Shown here: positions 1 to 4,993 of the stretch, piece after piece | Layout of the letters: every line of letters begins with the position of its first letter | Numbering within the stretch: position 1 is the stretch's first letter | Source: DATACZ01 sp036258795 | GTDB lineage: Bacteria > Actinomycetota > CADDZG01 > JAHWKV01 | DNA: 6,198 nucleotides | Direction of reading: 5' to 3' | Assembly: GCA_036258795.1 (NCBI GenBank) | Contig: DATACZ010000045.1 | Span: 1-6,198, forward strand | Program-made: the position numbers and the translations under genes | The notes under the pieces: model-generated | Seen by the model: only the letters and a program-made list of their open reading frames with translations | Databases searched by the model: none | What the model was told of the DNA's origin: nothing

Positions 1-1246
1 TGAACGAGGCGCGGTCCTTTTGACGGTTGCCCTCGTCATGACGGTTCTGACGCTCCTGGTTGCCGGGGGGATCAGCACCTTTACCTTGTTTGGAGCGCAG
101 CGGGAGCTCCAGAAGGCCGCCGACCAGGCCGCGTTGGCTGCTGCTGCAGCAATGCCGCCGGTGGATCCTGATCCACTCCTTAATCTGTTGCCGCTACCCG
201 GCACCACCGGCGAGATCCCCGTCGTCGGCCCCGTCTCGGGACTCGACGTCCCCTTGAAGGACCTGGTACCCGATCCACGCGCGGTCGGCTGCGGGCTGGG
301 ACAGCAGAGCCTGGCAGGGGACTCAGCCCTCTTGATCAACTCCTTCGGGACTCCGCCAACTGTCCCGCCATCTCCGGCATGTCCCAATGACTCCAGGATT
401 TCCGTCAGCTTCACCGGAGGGATCTCCCAGTGCGTGGACGGAATAGTCAACGGGCTCGTGAACCGGCTGACGGCTCTCGTCCCAGGAGACCTCCTCCCGA
501 GCTTGCTGGCTTCCGTGACCGCCCCGCTTACAGAGCTTCAATCCAACCTCCAACTCTTGGCCGCGGTGGCTCCCGGTGTGGCCACCCCGAACGTAACCGT
601 CACCGTCAAGAGCGGGCTGGAGCCCCCCCTTCTGTCGATGATTACAGGCAGCGACGGAGTACAGATGCAGGCTACGGCTACTGCTCACCGACGTATCAAG
701 AACGTGGTGGCACTGCCCGGAGGTGATCTGGCCGGAATCAACCTAAACTCCGTGGCCGCCATGCCTCGTGAGGCCGTTCTGGAGAGCCTGAGCGCCATCG
801 ATGAGCAGGTCAACGCTTTGACCCAAGCGCTGCAGCTTGGCGAATGCCACGTAATCAATGATCTTCGCTCCGACGTTGCCGATGTATACAACCCAGGGGA
901 TAGCTCGCCTACGGTCACCGAGGTCATCGAGGCGGCAGCTGAGGCCACCGAACAGGCCGCAAGCAGATCCGGAACGGCCGTCGATGACCTGGCAGGGGAA
1001 GCGTTTCTCCTCGTCGCCAATGCGGACGACCCTACATCCTTGAACGGCCTGGTGCCCCCACTGCTTCGCCCCGTCCTGCAACTGGTGGCACCGAGCGCCC
1101 TTACCCTTCTCAACGGGCTGCACGTTCCGGCCCTGGACGTCGCCATAGTGGCAGCTCACAACCTGAGCGACGGAAGCGTTGATTCAAGCGACGTAATGGA
1201 CGCCGTGCAGGCTCGTGGCCTCTTCCGGGCCACCCTGGTGAACTAG
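1..1246 (+). CDS. TadG-like Flp pilus assembly protein (5' truncated by window edge)
   Basis: Probable TadG-type protein: one N-terminal membrane anchor followed by a large extracytoplasmic domain, needed for Flp/Tad pilus production. The frame is open from base 2, and the codons before the TTG at 20 read E-R-G-A-V-L and run straight into the hydrophobic segment L-T-V-A-L-V-M-T-V-L-T-L-L-V-A-G-G. This Arg-Gly-Ala-Val plus membrane helix is the usual start of Tad/TadG-like proteins, so the true start lies upstream and TTG 20 is not it. After the helix comes the typical A-D-Q-A-A-L-A-A-A-A-A stretch, then about 360 residues rich in Leu, Val and Pro with four cysteines (91, 121, 138 and 276, counted from TTG 20). 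It stops with TAG at 1244-1246, 2 nt before a TadE gene. Unlike the two TadE proteins it lacks Glu at +5 after the glycine (Thr instead), so processing by prepilin peptidase is unlikely. The family is assigned from the N-terminus and context; the C-terminal domain is not one I recognise. Confidence 0.75.
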   Translation, partial: ERGAVLLTVALVMTVLTLLVAGGISTFTLFGAQRELQKAADQAALAAAAAMPPVDPDPLLNLLPLPGTTGEIPVVGPVSGLDVPLKDLVPDPRAVGCGLGQQSLAGDSALLINSFGTPPTVPPSPACPNDSRISVSFTGGISQCVDGIVNGLVNRLTALVPGDLLPSLLASVTAPLTELQSNLQLLAAVAPGVATPNVTVTVKSGLEPPLLSMITGSDGVQMQATATAHRRIKNVVALPGGDLAGINLNSVAAMPREAVLESLSAIDEQVNALTQALQLGECHVINDLRSDVADVYNPGDSSPTVTEVIEAAAEATEQAASRSGTAVDDLAGEAFLLVANADDPTSLNGLVPPLLRPVLQLVAPSALTLLNGLHVPALDVAIVAAHNLSDGSVDSSDVMDAVQARGLFRATLVN

Positions 1247-1248
1247 CC

Positions 1249-1743
1249 GTGGGTTCCCTCACCAAGCGCGCAGGGTCCGGCCTCTCGTCACCAGGGGGGG
1301 AGCGCTTCAGGCGAATTCGGCGAGAAGACGCCGGGGCCGAGGCGGTTGAGTTCGCCTTGGTAGCTCCCTTGCTCCTCATGTTCATCTTTGGGTTGATCTA
1401 CGGGCTTCTTGCAATGTCCGCTCAGCTCTCTTTGTCCTACGCGACCAACGTCGGAGTTCGGTTTGCGACCATTCCGATCGACGCACCCCTGAACGTCTAC
1501 CCGAGCCAGCAAGCCGTTGCCGCAAAGGTGGCCGACTCAACTCCGTTCTTTGAACCGGGAGACTGCACAACCACTGTTCCGCCCGAGGGCACTCCAAACG
1601 AGGCATTCACGCTCACGGTGAGCTGCGACTTTCCCAACCCCGCGGGCGGCGCACTCACTGGGCTCAGCGGCATATTCGGCGGCGGGGGGTCCTATGACAG
1701 CGATCTCACCCTCACGGCGAACGCACGAGGCAGAAGGGAGTAG
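1249..1743 (+). CDS. TadE-like pseudopilin, first copy
   Basis: TadE-family minor pilin (pseudopilin) of the Tad pilus, 164 aa. A basic cytoplasmic leader of 29 residues ends in D-A-G, followed by A-E-A-V-E-F-A-L-V-A-P and a hydrophobic helix to about residue 55. G29 with Glu at +5 (E34) and Phe at +6 fits the G/xxxxE(F/Y) site cut by the Tad prepilin peptidase, giving a mature protein of about 135 aa. The extracytoplasmic part has two cysteines, C106 and C126, that could form a disulfide. It ends in a Gly-rich segment and A-N-A-R-G-R-R-E. The GTG at 1249 is chosen because it is the only usual start codon in frame before the helix and lies 2 nt after the tadG stop; there is no strong Shine-Dalgarno sequence, so translation is probably coupled to the gene before. 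A run of seven G lies at 1294-1300 within the leader. It is paralogous to the next gene. Confidence 0.8.
   Translation: MGSLTKRAGSGLSSPGGERFRRIRREDAGAEAVEFALVAPLLLMFIFGLIYGLLAMSAQLSLSYATNVGVRFATIPIDAPLNVYPSQQAVAAKVADSTPFFEPGDCTTTVPPEGTPNEAFTLTVSCDFPNPAGGALTGLSGIFGGGGSYDSDLTLTANARGRRE
1733..1740 (+). promoter_or_regulatory. Ribosome binding site of second TadE-like gene
   Basis: GAAGGGAG lies 5 nt before the ATG at 1746 and within the last codons of the preceding gene. It supports 1746 as the start. Confidence 0.7.
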
Positions 1744-1745
1744 CA

Positions 1746-2219
1746 ATGCTGGCACGGTTTCGTCGCGACGATGGAGCTTCCACCCTCGAGTTTGGTCTGG
1801 TGGTTCCCATCCTCATGGTTCTGATGGCCATGACCTTTCCCCTGCTAAAGGCGGGATACGAATACATCGTCTTGTCTCGTGCGGTCTCACATGGAATTAG
1901 ATACGCCAGCAGGGCAGACGAGAACCCGCGCGTTGGACCGACTGGAGAGCTGACCCGCCGGCCCACCGAGGGGGAGGTGGATGCCTTCATCCGCGACTCC
2001 GCCCCGCAGATATCGATCTGCCCCGCTTGTATCGACGTCACTCCGGATCCCAGCGGCGCACTGCCAGGTGAGCCGATTCAGATCCAAGCAACCTACCAGG
2101 TCACTTTTGGGGTCCTGGACGACATTGCCAACGCGGTAAGAGGAGTGTTCTTCGGCGGGGGTGCGTACCTGCCGGAAACATCAGAAGTAACTGTCTCCGC
2201 TCGGGGACGTGAGGAATAG
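1746..2219 (+). CDS. TadE-like pseudopilin, second copy
   Basis: Second TadE-family pseudopilin, 157 aa. The leader is only 10 residues (M-L-A-R-F-R-R-D-D-G), then A-S-T-L-E-F-G-L-V-V-P and a hydrophobic helix to about residue 35. G10 with Glu at +5 (E15) and Phe at +6 is a clean prepilin-peptidase site, giving a mature protein of about 147 aa. After the helix, S-H-G-I-R-Y-A matches T-N-V-G-V-R-F-A of the first copy; both also share a D-S-(T/A)-P stretch, a G-(V/I)-F-(F/G)-G-G-G segment and an A-R-G-R-x-E end, so they are tandem paralogues. Its two cysteines form a C-P-A-C motif (C92, C95), unlike the widely spaced pair of the first copy. The start follows 2 nt after the previous stop and has a good ribosome binding site, so the two are co-transcribed and probably made together. 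It could be called TadE or TadF by position; sequence alone does not decide. Confidence 0.8.
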   Translation: MLARFRRDDGASTLEFGLVVPILMVLMAMTFPLLKAGYEYIVLSRAVSHGIRYASRADENPRVGPTGELTRRPTEGEVDAFIRDSAPQISICPACIDVTPDPSGALPGEPIQIQATYQVTFGVLDDIANAVRGVFFGGGAYLPETSEVTVSARGREE

Positions 2220-2225
2220 GAGGAG
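2218..2225 (+). promoter_or_regulatory. Ribosome binding site of cpaB
   Basis: AGGAGGAG, close to a perfect Shine-Dalgarno sequence, overlaps the TAG stop of the preceding TadE gene and sits 8 nt before the ATG at 2234. It fixes the cpaB start. Confidence 0.85.
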
Positions 2226-2233
2226 TACCAGAA

Positions 2234-2962
2234 ATGAACAAGCGTTCCAACGCAATTGTTGTGGGCGGACTAGTAGTGGCCTTGCTCGGCATGCTCATGG
2301 TGTTCGTCTACGCTCGCAGCGTTAAGGCCGAGGCCGGTCTAACCGCCGGTGGCACGGCATTTGTTGCAACCACGGACGTCCCAGTGGGAACCCGCTGGGA
2401 GGACATGACCAGCGCGGTCAAGCGTGAGTCGATCGACGACGACCGGCGACCGGCCGGCGCGGTTACAAGCGTTTCCCAGCTGAATGGGCGCACTGCCGCT
2501 CGAGCGATACAAAAAGGTGAGGTCGTAACCACCTCGCAGTTCAACGCATCAGCCTCCGGCGGCCTGGACATCCCTGTGGGACAGAACGCCGTCACCATCA
2601 ACTTGAGCGTTCCTGCGGGTGTGGCTCGCTACGTCCAGGCCGGTTCGACCGCTAACGTCTACGTCACCTTCAAGGGCCTTCCAGGCGCCTCCGCGCCGGA
2701 CTCCGTGTTGACGAAGCTCCTGCTCAGCAACATCAAGGTGCTCGCCAACCGCCCTGCTGTCGCCCCCGGCGAGGAAGAAAGTTCAAGCTCCACCCGAGTA
2801 GGGGCCACTGGAGACATTCTGCTGACGCTGGCCGTGACTCCTGAGCAGGCAGAGAAGCTGATCTTCGCCAAGGAGAACGGCAGCCTCTGGTTCGGTCTGG
2901 TCAACCCGGGCAACCCGCCAGTGACCACCACCGGCCGTACGTTCAGGTCGGCACTGGTCTAA
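2234..2962 (+). CDS. cpaB: Flp pilus assembly protein CpaB/RcpC
   Basis: CpaB/RcpC-family assembly factor, 242 aa, anchored in the cytoplasmic membrane with its body outside the cytoplasm. Residues 1-6 are short and basic, and residues 7-28 form a single hydrophobic helix. Residues about 40-105 look like a SAF domain: A-F-V-A-T-T-D-V-P-V-G-T near 42-53, then N-G-R-T-A-A-R-A-I-Q-K-G-E-V-V at 84-98. Residues about 110-225 match the RcpC-type C-terminal domain: D-I-P-V-G-Q-N-A-V-T-I-N at 112-123, an A-G-S-T-A-N-V-Y-V-T strand at 136-145, and D-I-L-L-T-L-A-V-T-P-E-Q-A-E-K-L at 194-209. A Glu/Ser-rich loop lies at 180-187. The length is at the short end for the family. In Gram-negative systems this protein works with the outer-membrane secretin; no secretin gene follows here, and cpaE is next after 45 nt, which fits a monoderm-type machine. 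Confidence 0.87.
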   Translation: MNKRSNAIVVGGLVVALLGMLMVFVYARSVKAEAGLTAGGTAFVATTDVPVGTRWEDMTSAVKRESIDDDRRPAGAVTSVSQLNGRTAARAIQKGEVVTTSQFNASASGGLDIPVGQNAVTINLSVPAGVARYVQAGSTANVYVTFKGLPGASAPDSVLTKLLLSNIKVLANRPAVAPGEEESSSSTRVGATGDILLTLAVTPEQAEKLIFAKENGSLWFGLVNPGNPPVTTTGRTFRSALV

Positions 2963-3007
2963 GGCTGCGGGCCACTTAATAACACGAGATAGAAGGAAGG
3001 AACTGGG
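2963..3007 (+). promoter_or_regulatory. cpaB-cpaE intergenic gap with cpaE ribosome binding site
   Basis: This 45-nt gap is the longest in the window. It holds a locally A/T-richer patch (TTAATAACA near 2977-2985) and a strong Shine-Dalgarno sequence, GAAGGAAGG at 2992-3000, 7 nt before the ATG at 3008. I see no stem long enough for a terminator and no -35/-10 pair good enough to call a promoter. Confidence 0.6.
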
Positions 3008-4993
3008 ATGAGATCTTTCCGCCGCCCTGGGCAGAGCAAGCCCGCCGTACGCGGCCCAAGCTCACGGGGGTATGGGCCAGTGCATCGCCGGCAAACGGCG
3101 AAGCACGGGCGGGGCGAGGTGCCGAACGAAATGTTCAAGTTCCAACCCCTCGCCAATGGAGCCCGCAGACAGATCCAGTCAGGGAACCTCCCACCCACCG
3201 CGGCCCCGGCCGCGGTGGTGGCGGGGAGGGTTGAGGTGGAAGTGGATCTTCCGCGGCCCGCCCCTCCGGAGTTCAAACGATCCAGACCGAGCTCGGAGCT
3301 CAAGCTCGAGCCAATCAAGTTGGAGGAACTGCCCGAATATGACGAACACGCTAAAGGCAACGGCTCCGGCGGGGGTACCGACTTGAGCCCCCGCACAGAG
3401 GCCCCGTCCGCCACACAGACGCAATCTGGATCGCGGGACCGGATCCCACCAGATGACCGGCAAACCGAAACATTCCAGCTACCGGAGGATGCCTCGCCAG
3501 AAGAGCGCGAGGTATGGGCGGTCTGGCATCCGCCCGCTACGCCAAAGTCCGGTGATCCTTCCCAGGAACCCATCATCGGTGATTGGGAGGAAGACGATGT
3601 GGTCGAGGAGGGTCTCGGGCCCAAGGTGCTCGTGATCGACCGTCAAGGGCTTTTCTCGACCAATCTGGCTAAGGCCACTGCAACGCTCGACCCCGCTCCT
3701 GAGGTGCTAAGACTAAACCGCCCCACCGAGGTGGTCGAGGTGGTTGAACAGGAGTCTCCCGACGTAGTCGTGGTCGCCCCCAAGGAGGTCACGGGGAATG
3801 GACTGCGCCGCCTGGCCCAGGTACACCGAGCCCACCCTGAGGTGGTGATCGTTCTGAGCGACAGCGGTAAACCGCTCTCCCCGGCTCAAATCGCCGCTTG
3901 CGGAACAACCGACATCCTGCCCAGTCAGCCCACGAAGGCCAGATTCAAGAGCCGGATTGCCAGGGCCCTCAAGCTCGCTGCGAAGCTGCGTAAGGAGCAG
4001 CAGGTGGTAACCGAGCGCGTGGTGGTGCATGAGGTCCACGTTCCGGTCCAAGTGCCGGTTGTGGAAGAAGCTCTGCCAGAGATTCTGCCCCCTGCCGAGG
4101 AGGCGGAGTACCACCCGGTCGAGGTAGAGGAGCCAAAACCGGCGCCGGTTGCCAGACCACGGCAGGCAAGGCCACATCAGACGGGACTTGCCAGGGTATT
4201 CACGGTGGCCTCGGCGTCCGGAGGGTGCGGGAAGACCTTCTTCGCCACCAACCTGGCCGCTTACCTGGCCAGAGCCACCCGGGGCAGAGTCCTGCTGGTC
4301 GACCTGGACCTGCAGTTCGGGGAGGTAGCCATCTCCCTGCACCTAAGGCCACAACGGACCATCGCCGAGCTTGTCGAAGAGGACAACCTCGTGGCGGCAT
4401 TGCCGGACTTCGTGATCCACCACCGGTCCGGCTTCAAGGTCCTATGCGCGCCAAAGGACCCCGTGGCCGGCGATCGGGTGGGCCCTCGTCAGATCACTGA
4501 AATCCTGGAGGCCGCGCGTCCCGAATACGACTACATCGTGGTGGACACTCCGCCCACTCTGAACGAGACCTGCCTGGCCGCGTTCGATCAGTCCCAGTCG
4601 CTGGTCGTCATGGCGACGATGGATGTGCCCTCGCTCAAGAACCTGAGGGTGTTCGTACAGACGCTGGAGAAGCTCAATCTGCCGGCAGACCAGGTCTCTT
4701 TGATCATCAACAAGGCCGAGCCCGGAACCGGGATCGACCTGAAGGAAGTGGAGCCGCTCTATCCCCAGGGATTTGCTGCGGTACTGCCATACGCGAGGCA
4801 GGTTTCCTGGAGCTTGAACGTTGGAGTCCCGATCCTCGAGTCGGACCCTGACGCAGACATCTCCCGCAAGCTGGCAGAGACCGGCGTCAAGCTGGTGCCG
4901 CCCCAGCCGGGCACGATCCTGCCCTGGGCTCCCAGCCGAACCAACCCTCGCCGTGGATGGTTCATGAGACTACTGAAAGGAAGCGCAGCATGA
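3008..4993 (+). CDS. cpaE: CpaE/TadZ-like ParA/MinD-family pilus localisation ATPase, long form
   Basis: CpaE/TadZ places Tad pilus assembly at a site on the membrane. This one is 661 aa, well above the roughly 400 usual for the family. Residues 1-204 are low complexity: a basic start (about 1-41), then a Pro/Ser/Glu/Asp-rich stretch with Trp patches at W170/W173 and W193. Residues 205-332 look like a receiver fold (K-V-L-V-I-D-R at 206-212), but the phosphoacceptor position after the P-D-V-V-V-V strand is Ala257, so it is a pseudo-receiver. Residues 333-393 are a Val/Pro/Glu-rich linker. The ATPase spans about 394-640: Walker A S-G-G-C-G-K-T with K409 and Ser404 in place of the signature lysine; A' motif L-L-V-D-L-D-L-Q with D432/D434; Walker B Y-I-V-V-D-T-P-P with D513. 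The tail 648-658 is basic and hydrophobic, perhaps a membrane-binding helix. ATG 3008 is chosen for its strong ribosome binding site; an in-frame ATG at 3131 (M42) is the alternative. Confidence 0.87.
   Translation: MRSFRRPGQSKPAVRGPSSRGYGPVHRRQTAKHGRGEVPNEMFKFQPLANGARRQIQSGNLPPTAAPAAVVAGRVEVEVDLPRPAPPEFKRSRPSSELKLEPIKLEELPEYDEHAKGNGSGGGTDLSPRTEAPSATQTQSGSRDRIPPDDRQTETFQLPEDASPEEREVWAVWHPPATPKSGDPSQEPIIGDWEEDDVVEEGLGPKVLVIDRQGLFSTNLAKATATLDPAPEVLRLNRPTEVVEVVEQESPDVVVVAPKEVTGNGLRRLAQVHRAHPEVVIVLSDSGKPLSPAQIAACGTTDILPSQPTKARFKSRIARALKLAAKLRKEQQVVTERVVVHEVHVPVQVPVVEEALPEILPPAEEAEYHPVEVEEPKPAPVARPRQARPHQTGLARVFTVASASGGCGKTFFATNLAAYLARATRGRVLLVDLDLQFGEVAISLHLRPQRTIAELVEEDNLVAALPDFVIHHRSGFKVLCAPKDPVAGDRVGPRQITEILEAARPEYDYIVVDTPPTLNETCLAAFDQSQSLVVMATMDVPSLKNLRVFVQTLEKLNLPADQVSLIINKAEPGTGIDLKEVEPLYPQGFAAVLPYARQVSWSLNVGVPILESDPDADISRKLAETGVKLVPPQPGTILPWAPSRTNPRRGWFMRLLKGSAA
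4978..4983 (+). promoter_or_regulatory. Ribosome binding site of cpaF
   Basis: AGGAAG lies inside the end of cpaE, 6 nt before the cpaF ATG at 4990. The ATG overlaps the cpaE TGA (ATGA at 4990-4993), the usual arrangement for translational coupling, which would keep the two proteins in balance. Confidence 0.75.

Noticed and set aside
20..22. TTG as the start of the TadG-like gene
   Set aside because: The frame stays open to the window edge and the upstream codons complete the conserved R-G-A-V entry to the membrane helix.
2963..3007. Terminator or internal promoter between cpaB and cpaE
   Set aside because: The only inverted repeat seen (GGC...GCC near 2963-2973) has a 3-bp stem and no T-run, and the A/T-rich patch has no matching -35 element at proper spacing.
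2959..3624. 221-aa open frame on the - strand opposite the CpaE N-terminus
   Set aside because: It lies opposite a gene with a strong ribosome binding site; its protein is Ser/Gly/Arg-rich, as expected from reading a GC-rich, Pro/Glu-rich coding region backwards, and has no recognisable motif.
3713..4342. 209-aa open frame on the - strand inside cpaE
   Set aside because: It overlaps the receiver and ATPase regions of cpaE, whose motifs are clear on the + strand, and its own product shows no domain.
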